From Rapana venosa (Eukaryota > Mollusca > Gastropoda > Neogastropoda > Muricidae): a DNA stretch of 64,000 nt. The notes under the pieces were generated by a model. That model was not told the origin of the DNA and made no database searches. It worked only from the letters and a program-made list of their open reading frames with translations. Below are positions 44,323-55,366 of this stretch, piece after piece; within the stretch, counting starts at the first letter, position 1; each line of letters opens with the position of its first letter. A program made the position numbers and the translations under genes. The stretch covers positions 3,379,115-3,443,114 of the forward strand of contig CM054155.1 in assembly GCA_028751875.1 (NCBI GenBank), given 5' to 3'.

Positions 44323-46595
44323 CTGGAGAAAGAAAGAAGGAAAAGTTAGACTGGTTTGTAAGACATAACTACATCAAGTTTCCTCAAGGAATAAGACGGC
44401 AGTGAAAGTAAAGTGCCTGCCTCTCCGCTCCGCTCTCTCTCTCTCTCCCACCACCACCACCACTAGCATCATCATCAACAAACAGAAAGGACGCGATGGG
44501 AAGAACACAATGAACATCAAACTCAACAACACACACACATGAAGGAAGATGGTCCTTCCAGGAGGGAAGAATAGGATGCAGGACAGGGTGAAGCAAACGG
44601 AGCACTGTCCACGAGACCGCTGGCCAGCTAGCTGCTGATCTCAGCGACGTCTGCAAGGAAAAGATGTCTGTCTGCTGTTTGAAATCATTACTTCCTTCGT
44701 CATTCCAATTCTAAATGCAATATAAAAAAGGTCGATACGAAAAGAAGTGTAGCGAGAAAAAGAGTGAACATGATGTATTTTCTTAGTGATGGAAGTGCGC
44801 GTGCGTGCACACACACACACACACACACTTACACTTTCCATAATAGAAATGTGTATCCGCCCATGCGAAAGTGTAACACACACACACAAATATTGCTACC
44901 TCCCCCCCCCCCCCTTCTCTCTCTCTCTGTGCCTGTTCTCTAAACCAGAAAGCCCCACCCCCAAGGAGTCCCACAGTTCCCCCCTACCTATGATTCCGCC
45001 ATCACACACTTGTCCTCATCACTCACACACTTCTCTCCCTTGAGGCCCCCCCCCCCCCCCCCACCCCCGCCCCCACCCAAGGCCTTCTTCCCAGAAAAGT
45101 CGAACTGCGTCATCCCAGTCAGGGGCAGAGAATGGCGTGGATGCCAGCGGGGGCTGAGTTGTGTACAAGCTTTGGCCATCTGATGATATGAGTGTGCATA
45201 GGTAGCGCGCAGCGAAAGTGATTGTTGCCTCCTTCTCCCCGAAGTGCAGGCAGGCAGGCAGGCAGGCAGGCGGCTGTGGCAGTGGCTGGTCAAATGCTCA
45301 TTGCTCATTTCGGCCTGTCTAGGATCAGGGAGAGCTGCGGCAGTTGTAAGGAAGCCCCGCCACTTAATCCGCCATCATTTCTCCCTCTAATGGCATCTCG
45401 GGAGAGTCGGCACTGCCTCTCCTCCGCTCTGGAACCTGGCAGTCCTGACGCAGTCCAGTGAATGTTCTGCGTGACTGGGTCTGTGTCCACGCAAAGGAAG
45501 GGGTGGTGGGGGGATGGTGGTTACAAGAGAGACGGAGGGCGGGAGGGGGAGGGGGGGGGGGGGGGGAAGGGGGGGGGAGAGAGAGAGAGAGAGGGGGGGG
45601 GAACACATCAAAACTCTTTATAATTACAAAGAAGAAAACCCCAAACTCGATTACTGCGCGATGTTCTTAAAAGCTTGGACATGTTTTACTGCTGAAAGTA
45701 TATAATTGTATCATCTATTTTAAAGACGATTTATCCAGGAGGAAGAAGTGACCGGGGTGGCAGGAAGACTCATAGGCAGCGATTGGTTTTCTTTGCTTTA
45801 CAGAAAACCTATATTCTGATTTCAGATGGAGGAGGAGGAGGATGCAAAAAAAAAAAATAGGAACAGGAGGAGGGTTAAGAAAAGGAGGAGATGCCATGGA
45901 TGAGAAGAGGGGAAAACAGGACTGAGGAAGAGGTAAGGCCGAAGAGAGACGAATGAAAGCGCACGGGAGAGAGAGGAACAGTAATGTTCTTTATGCAGAC
46001 TGGAAAATCTAAATCTTTATTTCCACTCGATACTGTTAAAAGCTTTAAAATATTAGAATCCTGATAGTCCATAGATGTATCACCAAAAGACATATCAGTG
46101 GAGATCGGCATCAGACTGAAGCATTAAAAAAGGTGTTTCCCTTTTCTGAAAAAAAAATCCGCATGAAAGTAGCCTATGACTTAAGAATTAAGTTGACAGA
46201 GGGAAAGGTACGGGGGTTATAAAAAAAACTGAACTGATTATCGTAATTGATATACTCGGAGTTTAAGAAACTTTTAATTTTTCTTGGGATTTCTTTTTCT
46301 TAAGTTTGATATGATGTGTAGTTTGGCTTTCGAGACGATTGTTTTTAAAAAACAAAACAACTATAAGCTGTGCCATTATGTACCCAGAAAGCTGAATTCT
46401 ATTTTCTGCATTATTTTCTGTTTGCCTGGTGGTTTTTTCTTCTTCTTTATTATGGTGAGGGAGGGAACGGGAACAGTAGGACAGGAATCTGACAGAAGAT
46501 GATGCATTTTGCCCACACGTTCAAACCCTGCACCTTCCGTAGCAGAAGAAGAGGAGGCCAGATGTGGCCGGTGGTATGGCTGACTGCAACATGCC
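44323..46595 (-). other. Zic intron or upstream sequence, no further exon found
   Basis: No C2H2 finger motif or GC-rich coding block was found up to the right window edge. This stretch contains CA repeats (44806-44830), C runs (44900-44914, 45044-45062), a GGCA-type repeat (about 45245-45271), G/GA tracts (45538-45601), and otherwise unique sequence. Confidence 0.5.
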
Positions 46596-46599
46596 CGAG

Positions 46600-46780
46600 C
46601 TACAGCACACACACACATATACACCACACACACATATACACCACACACACATATACACCACACACCACACCATGCACCACACACACAAACACACCACACA
46701 CACACACACACACAAAAACACCACACACACACCACACTCACACACACACCACACCAACACACCACACACCCACACACCAG
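46600..46780. repeat. (CA)n/(CCACA)n microsatellite
   Basis: Imperfect ACACATATACACC and ACCACAC units. Confidence 0.95.
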
Positions 46781-46834
46781 GCCTGCAGGAACCTGGAGAG
46801 GGATGGACTGGGTCAGGTTCAACCTGGGCACACC

Positions 46835-46985
46835 CCTCACACTGCCTGAACAGTTCTTCTTCGTGACACTGCCTGAACAGTTCTTCGTGACACTGCCTGA
46901 ACAGTTCTTCGTGACAGTTCTTCGTGACACTGCCTGAACAGTTCTTCGTGACACTGCCTGAACAGTTCGTGACATTGACTGTTGT
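46835..46985. repeat. 24-bp tandem repeat
   Basis: Unit CACTGCCTGAACAGTTCTTC plus GTGA, about five copies with small length variants. The minus-strand frame shows an HEELFRQC periodic peptide. Confidence 0.92.
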
Positions 46986-47424
46986 GCCAACCACCCCTCA
47001 AGGAGTTAAGGGTACACGGGCCTCTCACAGTGGCCAAAATCATACATACATACATATATATTATTCTAAATGCAAAATTTGAGGTTCTCCTTTGTAAATG
47101 TAAGGAATTTAGGTTGCATAACTTGTCTTGATGCACATACGAAAGTTGAGAAGTTTTCGACCCCCTGTCCCACCTTATGGGAGAGAAGGTATAATTCTGG
47201 GCTGTAGCTTTACAAAGAAACCAAATCTTCACTGGAATTTATTAATTCATTCAATCGGACTTTTAAAAAAAAATCATAACCCAGACCACAATTAGCGGGG
47301 ATTTATAGTGGGTTTTCTATAGGGAGTTTAAGTTGGGATTGTGATGCTGAAGACTAAACACAGTAGAACTCCGACAAGTGAATCATGCTGATTGGGTTCT
47401 CTGCCGTAAAGAAAACTCGTGGTT

Positions 47425-48030
47425 TGGTTTCAGGTGGCGAAGGAGAAGGCAAAAAGCAGAAGGAAGAAGACGAGGAGGAGAAAGAAACAGACGAGAAAGA
47501 AGACCCGAGCAAAAAGTGACAAAAACAAGATGGAGGAAGAAAGAAGACGCGAGGAAGAGAAGATAATCTTGGGAAGAAAGGGAAGAAGGAAGGGCGGCAA
47601 AAAGACCGGGCGGGGGGAACCCGAAGCACCCGGGCTGAAAAAATGGGGAGACAAGAGACGTGAAGGAGGAGAGGAAAAAAAGCGAGACGTAGCAAAAAGA
47701 AAAGAAAAAAAAAAGAATCGGAAGTGGAGGAAAAAGAAGCGGAAAATTTGGAGGAGAAAAAAGACTGGAAAAGTGGAGGAAAAAAGCAGAAGACCGGAAA
47801 AGTGGAGGAGAAAAGAAGACTGGAGAAGTGGGGAGAAAAAAAGAGGGGAAAAGGGGGAGGAGAAAAAAAGAAGAGGGGAAAAGTGGGGGAGAAAGAAGAC
47901 TGGAGAAGTGGAGGGGAAAAGAAGATGTAGAGGTAAGGGGAAAAGGAGGGTGGCAGAAAAAGAAAAGGAAAACAAAAATTTTATTCTTCAGCTGCAAGGT
48001 GGAGGAGAGAGAGAGAGGGAGAGAAGGAGA
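47425..48030. repeat. Long purine-only strand tract
   Basis: About 600 bp of nearly pure A+G on the plus strand with GAAGA, GGAGAAAA and GGGGA words and rare pyrimidines. The 200-residue Lys/Arg/Glu frame it creates is not a gene. Confidence 0.9.
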
Positions 48031-48059
48031 GTTAAAACAAACACACAAACTAAAAAAAA

Positions 48060-48821
48060 AAATACCCAGAAATGATTCCAGGACTTTAGAAAAAAGAGTT
48101 TAATCGTTCTCTTTATGGGAAAAAAGCAAAAAAGGCTAATCAAGTCACAGGGGAGGGGAAAAAAAAAAATTTTTTTTGGGGGGAATGAAAAAAAATAAAA
48201 AATCCCCCCAAAAAAAAGAAAAAAACCCCAAAAAAAAACAAAAAAAAAAACAAAAAAAACAAAAAAAAAAAAGTAAACCCCGAGACCCCCCCCCAAAAAA
48301 AAAAAAAAAAAAAACGGGGGAAAATAAAAAAGGAAGAAGATTCCCCCCCCCCCTTTTTTCCCCCCCCCAACCCTTTTACACTCTCACATAGCCCCATCGC
48401 GCCTTTCCTCCCCCCCAAAGGGGTTTAACCCCTGGGGAACCCCCAAAATTTTTTGAACTTTGTGGGTTAAAGTTTCATTCCCCCCCCCCCCCCCAAAATT
48501 CTTCCCGCGCCCAACCAAAAAAGGAGGGGGGGCGGGGGGGGGGGGGGGGGTGGGGTCCTAAAAATTTTTGGGGGACAAATTTTTTCCCAAGTTCAAAACC
48601 AAAACAAAAGGTTTTTTTGGGGGGGTTTTTTCCCCCCCCCCCCCCCCCAAAAAAAAATTTGGAAAAGGGGGGGTTTGGGGGGGGGTTAGGGGGGGGGGGG
48701 GGAGGGGGGGGGGGGGGGGAAAAAATTTTTTGGGGGGGGGGGGGTGTTTTTTTTTGGGTGGGGGGGGTGGGGGTGTGGGGGTTGGGGGTTGTGGGGGGGG
48801 TGGGGGGTGGGGGGGGGGGGG

Positions 48822-48855
<34 letters not shown>

Positions 48856-49010
48856 GGGGGTTTTTTGTTTTTTCGGGGGGTTTTTTTGGTTTCCTTTTTT
48901 TTTGGGATTTTTGTTTTGGGGTTTTTGTTAAAAGTTTTCGGCCTTTTTAATGGGGGGTTTTGGGGGTGGTTTTTGTCAATTTGGTAAATTAAAAAATAAA
49001 AAAAAAAAAG
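48060..49010. other. Homopolymer-corrupted sequence, probable assembly artefact
   Basis: The stretch consists of chains of A, C, G and T runs of 3-25 bases with almost no ordinary sequence. Gene-like content cannot be read. Onset is gradual after 48060 and normal sequence resumes near 49020. Confidence 0.8.
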
Positions 49011-49129
49011 GTTTTGTTTGGTTTGATTTAAAAGTCATGCCCTCAGGAAACCTTTTGAACATTCTGTGTGCCTTCAATTGTTCCGATCCTTCCCCACCCC
49101 CTCCAAATATCTAATCCAAGTCGCCTTAA

Positions 49130-49184
49130 CACACACACACACACAGAGGGCGGGGGGCGGGGGGGGGGGGGGGGGGGGGGGGGG
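49130..49184. repeat. (CA)n and poly-G
   Basis: Short CA block followed by about 30 G with a few C. A poly-C run of about 16 bases follows at 49313-49328. Confidence 0.93.
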
Positions 49185-49485
49185 AGTCCATAATGGATGT
49201 ACGGTTACAGAATCTTTTCAGCAGCCGTTAAGTTACGAAAACCGTGCTATTTTGATTAAAACCAAACAGATAAAGTATTCTACATTTTAAATGGATATGG
49301 GCGTTATAATTACCCCCCCCCCCCCCCCAACCCCTCCTCCCCAAAAAAGTTGAAAGAAAAGGGTGAAGGGATATATTCAGAATAAGCGAGGACACACTGA
49401 AAAGGTTAGGGAGGGGGGAGGGAGGTGAGGAGGCAAAATTTTGTATAGGTTGTTGTTCGTTGTGTTGCTTTTCAATGCAAGTGTT

Positions 49486-49645
49486 GCGCGCGCGCGTGTG
49501 TGTGTCTGTGTGTGTGTCTGTGTGTGTGTCTGTGTTGGGGGGTGGGCGTGGGGTTTGAAGATTGTGTATCTTGTCCGGGGTTTTTGTTATCTTTCTGTTT
49601 TTCCCCTCTTCTGTAGTGTGTGTGTGTGTGTGTGTGTGTGTGACT
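49486..49645. repeat. (GC)n/(GT)n microsatellites
   Basis: GCGCGC start, GT blocks with CTGT interruptions, and a second pure GT block at 49617-49641. Confidence 0.93.
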
Positions 49646-49739
49646 GGTGAAGTGTTCTTTTTGTTTTTTTCCGGGTAGGGTTTTTTGTGCTTCTCCTTTC
49701 TTTTTTCTGTTGTAAGCATCTATATTTGATAACACTTGA

Positions 49740-51511
49740 AGGCAGTCTTTTAGTTCAAAACCCGTTATTTCAGTTTAGTTCACTTTTGATGTAGCATCAT
49801 TCAAAAGTTGGGGCTGCCCAGAATTTAAAAAAGTTGAATACTACATTTTGTTGTATAATTACATCATAATAACAAGCGAAAAAAAAGAAGAATTTTACGA
49901 TCATATGATTTGCAATCGAATGAGTTAAATAACAAAATTAAAAAGAAGTAGGCCGACAGTGTGCAATTAAAGCAAATGAACAATAATGTTGCCCCCACTT
50001 CCATACAGCAAATTGAGAGGGGGAAAATCTGGTGCCCAAGTTTATTGGAGCCTGTCTACATCGCTCCGTTTCCATCCGTGAAAATGAATGGAGTTACTTG
50101 TTTCCATCGGTGTGATTCCAAGATTCATTCACCCATGTTCCAGAACACTCTTTATTATATTACACGGTAATGGAGGCTAATTAAATAGGGCTGTTAGAAT
50201 TATGACTGGAAAAACAGCACAACACGAAAGGAAAGAAATAATTAGATGGAAGGGAGAAACGGCCACGGTGAAAATGGGACAGAAAGAATCATGCCAAGTT
50301 TGATTGTTAGCTGGTCTCTCAACAGGAAGGTGGTCTTTAATGTTGCGATTTTCTTTTCGTGGTTATGTTCCTTTCAGTCCGTTCCTTCCCTCGCTCGCTG
50401 GCTAGCTTCAACTGTGTGGAAGCAGTTTGTTCAGGGGTCAGTTGTCACACAATCTTAGGCTGATAAACGGAGCAGTTGTATACGAACTTAAACAAGGGAA
50501 AAGGCGACAAGAATCCGGCAAGGTTTTTCTAATGAATTTCAGAAAGATAATAGATTAATTATTGTTAGACTTAGTTAGACTTAGTTAGGAGGTAGGGCCG
50601 AAGTGTACACTAGAAAAAAACCGGGTTTTCGCTGTGACAATCCATTCATTGTCAGATAACTATAGGGAAAATCAATTCGAAAGCTCGGTTTTATTTGATG
50701 GTGTATAATCATATTTGTGGTTGTTTATTTCTCTAACCAGCAATTTAAAAACGTTCGTCTGTTTTCCAGAATCGTTGTCAGATCGTCTGATGCTCAAGCA
50801 GAACAAATCTGGCTGGTAGTAGTTTATGAATTGGAAAAGAAAAGAAATAGAGAAGGGAAAAAACCGCACAATATGAAAATCTAACGTTACCGCCCATCAA
50901 CAAAAACGATTTTGCTCTACATTAAATCATTTTGAAAAATTCAATTTGCAAGCTTCAATCTTCATCACCGAGACAATCTGAGCCTCTTTTTATGAAACCT
51001 TTTTTCTGCGTCTGGGTTCTTCGCTTCAGATTACATCCCAAACTGAGATAACACCACACCGAGGCAAGTGAAATAGATGATGGAGGTTTGCCTGATGTAT
51101 CACTGCCGAGTTCATTAAGTCACTGAGATAGATATACTTCCGAGGAAAAAGCCAAATGTAGGATGAAATGAAGAAACCAAATTTGCTCATTTCAAATTCC
51201 ATTTACAGGGACCATCAAGGGTCGTTATCTGATGTAATAACCTTTGCAGTACATCTGCCCATACAAAAAAATTGACATCAGTTACATTAGGTAGAAAATG
51301 ACACAAGACAGACATCTCCAATCGGCAAGACTAGGCAGAAAAATTGCAGAACTAAAACTGTCGGCATCGGTTTCATTAGATAGGTAATCACTTCAGGAAA
51401 CTTTTTATCTTTCTTTTCACTTTATCTTTTTTCTCCTGTTGTGTGGTTTGGAAATGAGGGGAAGTTACACGCTGATGTTGGTAGGGGCTGGTTAAAACCA
51501 AACTTCATACA
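49740..51511. other. Unique, repeat-poor stretch without coding signal
   Basis: This is the longest stretch in the right half free of microsatellites and recognised transposons. It contains GGTAATGGAGGCTAATTAAA (homeodomain-type TAATTA core, near 50166-50185). No exon identified. If the Zic gene extends across this region it is a candidate for intronic regulatory sequence. Confidence 0.35.
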
Positions 51512-51522
51512 ATGGTCATGCT

Positions 51523-51595
51523 TTTAGCGCTTTGATTTGTCTTTGCAAGATACAGCGCTATACAAATTCCATTTATTATTATTATTATTATTATT
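51523..51595 (+). mobile_element. 73-bp tail-only L2/SINE insertion with 11-bp target-site duplication
   Basis: The direct repeat ATGGTCATGCT at 51512-51522 and 51596-51606 brackets TTTAGCGCTTTGATTTG, ACAGCGCTATACAAATTCCA and an ATT microsatellite. The insert is just the shared 3' tail of the L2-like LINE and the SINE. Confidence 0.9.
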
Positions 51596-51606
51596 ATGGT
51601 CATGCT

Positions 51607-52087
51607 GTACCGTTTGTATTGTGGCCTTTTCTCTTTGGGGCTTTTTGTTGGAAAGGGGACTGGCCAAAAAAAGAGGGAAAAAGTGGAGGAGTCTTGTAAA
51701 TTCTACAATTTTGTGTGAAATAGTGGGTCCAGACAGTGTGTTTGAGGGTGCCCCCCTCTCCTCCCCCCAAGGTGTTAACACTGGCTCTGACGTCATTCAT
51801 TCCCTTCAAATCCTTTGGATTAAACTGAACCCAGTACGTTTTCTGCACACGTTCTTCATCACCTTTTGTAGAAGAGTAGGTCAGTGGTATGGATGACGCC
51901 AACATACCCAGCATGCAATTCGCGTGCTCATAAGCTTTCCACATTTACGTGTATTTCAGAGAAAGCGAACATTATGCAATGAACACAGCACAGAGACTTC
52001 ACCCACCAAAAAAAAAAAAGCAGCAAAATCCAATACGACACACGGAAAAACATGTAAAAGGCGCACACATGAACACCTAAAACAGGA
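51607..52087. other. Non-coding; one CRE palindrome at 51788-51795
   Basis: No gene recognised. Confidence 0.4.
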
Positions 52088-52088
52088 A

Positions 52089-52118
<30 letters not shown>
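52088..52118. repeat. (GC)n/(CA)n microsatellite
   Basis: GCGCGC followed by CA repeats. Confidence 0.93.
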
Positions 52119-52119
<1 letters not shown>

Positions 52120-52354
52120 TAGAGCTTCCTCCTATTAAACAGAAAAAAAGTATAATTATTATCATTGAAGTGGACAGGTTACAAAAACGTCTATAACTGT
52201 TTGAAGCAGCGGCTTGAGCACGTGGAACTAGGCTGGTCCAGCCTTACCCACCCCTGCATATAGGCTGCAGACTGCACCCGTACCACTGGCCATGGCTTCC
52301 TCAGGAGGAGGAAGAGGTTTGATCCTGTGCTCATGATATGCGTTACTGACACAC

Positions 52355-52525
52355 GGGACCTCGGTTTAGAGACTCAACTGAAGGACAGGCACACGATTTA
52401 CAGACTCGTCTGAAGGACTGACACACGATTTACAGACTCATCTGAAGGACTGACACACGATTTACAGACTCATCTGAAAGACTGACGCACGATTTACAGA
52501 CTCATCTGAAGGACTGACAGGCGAA
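52355..52525. repeat. 32-bp minisatellite derived from a SINE segment
   Basis: Five tandem units built on GGACTGACACACGATTTACA and GACTCATCTGAA. The first unit still reads CACGGGACCTCGGTTTAGAG and ACTGAAGGAC, the minus-orientation SINE block seen at 15440-15470 (CACGGGGCCTCGGTTTATAG, ATCCGAAGGACTT). Confidence 0.8.
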
Positions 52526-52864
52526 TGGAGTGGCAACCACTGTTACTTGCTGGGGACACATTCCCTTTAAAGACACCTCAGCAGGCACTGGAGACCTCAG
52601 CAGGCACTGGATACTTACTGTAAGTTGTTTACAACCGTGTGGTGTGTTTTAAACGCACACACATCTTGACTGTGCCAAGCACTCCTGAACTATGGACACG
52701 AATAAAGAAGGGAAAAAGAAAAGTACTACACGAAGAGAAAGCAAGACAAGTTTTGTATTTCTTCGAGGAGTCGTTGGGTGTACTAAATAACCGTTGTTGT
52801 TTTTAAAAAAAATTTTAATCTCCTTTCTTCAGGCAAAATGTATTTTCTTATCCGGACTTGGAAA
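52526..52864. other. Non-coding, nothing recognised
   Basis: No motif or repeat identified beyond a short duplicated CTCAGCAGGCACTGGA block at 52567-52610. Confidence 0.4.
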
Positions 52865-52892
52865 GGGGGGGGGGGGGGGGGGGGGGGGGGGG
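52865..52892. repeat. Poly-G tract, 28 bases
   Basis: Uninterrupted G run. Confidence 0.97.
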
Positions 52893-53172
52893 AGTTGCGC
52901 CAATGCTACAGGCAGGGGAAACTATCCTCACTAAAACTGACACCTCGGTAAAGACCAACCAGCGTCTGTCCGCGCCCTAAGTACACAGACCAACCACATG
53001 TCCACTGCACTGCACCTCACTGGGCTGTGCCGGCCCACCTCAGTAACACAGCCCTGTACTGTACACAGCTAGCAGCTGTCACACAGCAAGCACAACAAGC
53101 ACAACCAGACAGAGGAAGCACTAACAACCGCTGGCTCTGTAGCATTTCTAGACAGACGCATTGCATTGATCG

Positions 53173-53177
<5 letters not shown>

Positions 53178-53234
<57 letters not shown>

Positions 53235-53399
53235 AGTGATGAGGGAGAGGGGGCGGAGACAGCACTGCTGGAAAGCCAGCCCCCTTGCTGCGCAGCGCTG
53301 CACAGCAGGTCTGCGGCAGTGACGGATGCAGATAGAGACGAGAAGACAATGCTGTGGCCCTTTCCAGACGGCTGGTTAGTAACCTCCCCCCACCCCCAA

Positions 53400-53460
<61 letters not shown>
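53178..53460. repeat. (GA)n block and, 165 bp later, (CT)n block
   Basis: GA repeats at 53178-53230 and CT repeats at 53400-53458 form a potential long-range inverted repeat. Confidence 0.95.
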
Positions 53461-53461
<1 letters not shown>

Positions 53462-53555
53462 CTCGTTTCAGATTTTTCTCTCCACTTCTGTCTCATATGT
53501 AACCCCCCCCCCCCATCCCTATTTTTTGTCCTGGCCATTCTGCCTTCCTCTGTGA

Positions 53556-53812
53556 TCTGGTCAGTGCTGGTGGTTCCGTGATCTGGTCAGACAGTGCTGG
53601 TGGTTCACCAGTGATCTGGTCAGACAGTGCTGGTGGTTCCGTGATCTGGTCAGACAGTGCTGGTGGTTCACCAGTGATCTGGTCAGACAGTGCTGGTGGT
53701 TCCGTGATCTGGTCAGACAGTGCTGGTGGTTCCGTGATCTGGTCAGACAGTGCTGGTGGTTCCGTGATCTGGTCAGACAGTGCTGGTGGTTCAGTGATCT
53801 GGTCAGCGGGTC
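53556..53812. repeat. 27/30/33-bp minisatellite
   Basis: Unit GTGATCTGGTCAGACAGTGC plus TGGTGGTTC. Some units carry a 3-bp insertion, and length changes are all in multiples of three. The plus frame reads IWSDSAGGS repeats. No start context, splice site or homology supports a gene. Confidence 0.93.
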
Positions 53813-54038
53813 TCCTCTGTGGTCATTTGCTCCCTCCTCCTCCTCCTTCCCTTCTACAGGGCTGGCTGGCTGGCTGTGTAGCCAGTCCCTGCATATGTAT
53901 TCACGTATATGTGTGTGTGTATGTATATATGTATATCAAGGTGTCCCATAATCTATGTGGTCGTGGGGGAGTGAGGCATCAGAGACCTCAGCTTCTCCAG
54001 GGCCAGCATAACGAGGACGACACCCATCCCCTCCTGCT

Positions 54039-54039
54039 T

Positions 54040-54110
<71 letters not shown>
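54039..54110. repeat. (TA)n microsatellite
   Basis: About 35 TA units with one slip. Confidence 0.95.
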
Positions 54111-54111
<1 letters not shown>

Positions 54112-54136
54112 ATCCCAGCGTTTTTCATGTGCCCAT

Positions 54137-54181
54137 GTCTCTCTCTCCGTCTTTCTCTCTCTCTCGTTTGATATGCAACTG

Positions 54182-54239
<58 letters not shown>

Positions 54240-54593
54240 CCCCATTTGCACTCTTCACTAGCAGTGACAAAGACACGGAAATATCCTACCTCCTGTGTGT
54301 TTGGTGTTCACAACTGAAACATTATCGCTGACATATTTCCGCCCCGCGCTAACCAGTCTGACCTTCTCTCTGACACTGCATCAGCAGGTCGGTTTTTTTT
54401 TCTATATTTTTTTTTCATTGTTTGTACCACAGTCACAAATCGGAATTTCGAAAATGTCACCTGTTCGATCGCCAGTGCTCAGAATTACACTTGCTGTACG
54501 CATTGCTTTTGTCTGGACTTGTCCTGTGTCTACAGCGAGTTCGTGGCGAAGGTTAGAGCTAGAGGTTACTCCTGAGCTATAGAACTGTTTTTG

Positions 54594-54660
<67 letters not shown>

Positions 54661-54662
54661 CT
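54137..54662. repeat. (CT)n tracts
   Basis: CT blocks at about 54137-54168, 54187-54240 and 54597-54662, separated by unique non-coding sequence. Confidence 0.93.
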
Positions 54663-54988
54663 CGTGGTTTATGGTAGGTATTTGTTTTCGTGCGATTTTC
54701 TTTCTTTGCTTTTGCTCTGTTGATATTTCTGTGTTGTGTCTAAAGGGTGGCCAAAGCGTGTTGTTTTCTTTTTCCCATTGCGCTTAGGATGAACTTGTGG
54801 AGTGAGATTTCACAGAGAGAGGAAAAGGCAATTCTACGTGTGTACATGTGTAAGAGTGTAGAGAAAACAGATGCACAGCTGAACAGACTGGAGAACACTA
54901 GCTCTGTCACTACTCTGTCACTCAACCACGTCCATATCCTCCACAGAAGGCATGCAGGCACTGCACCCACACTCTCATCCCCAATCAT

Positions 54989-55140
54989 CCCCCCCCCCCC
55001 CCCCCCCCCCTCCTCACTCTGCCTGTCTCCACCCCGGCCCTCGACCCGCTCTCTCCTCCCTTCCACCCTTCCCTGTGACAAACACTTTATCTTTTTGAGT
55101 CTAAACCTACCCATCCTCTACCCCCTTCCCCCCCCCTACC

Positions 55141-55165
<25 letters not shown>
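54989..55165. repeat. Two poly-C runs and a CA tract
   Basis: About 21 C at 54989-55010 and 19 C at 55139-55157, followed by CA repeats. Confidence 0.95.
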
Positions 55166-55171
<6 letters not shown>

Positions 55172-55304
55172 ATCACTTCCTCTCGTCATCTCCTGTTTGA
55201 CGAACGCCAAACAGAACAGAGATATTTGCAAGTCAAATTCATCTACGGGGCAAAGAGAGGGAGATATATAAACCCAGTTTGAAAGCCGCAGTAAAACTTT
55301 CGCT

Positions 55305-55308
55305 TTGT

Positions 55309-55365
<57 letters not shown>

Positions 55366-55366
55366 G
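55305..55366. repeat. (CT)n microsatellite
   Basis: Nearly pure CT. Confidence 0.95.

Noticed and set aside
47419..48075. 218-codon plus-strand frame rich in Lys, Arg and Glu, and long minus-strand Phe/Ser/Leu frames
   Set aside because: They are automatic translations of a purine-only tract, which has no stop-rich codons in some frames. No domain, splice site or start context.
53578..54171. 197-codon frame with WSDSAGGS repeats
   Set aside because: It runs from a minisatellite through a TA microsatellite (poly Ile-Tyr) and ends in CT repeat, with no independent coding signal.
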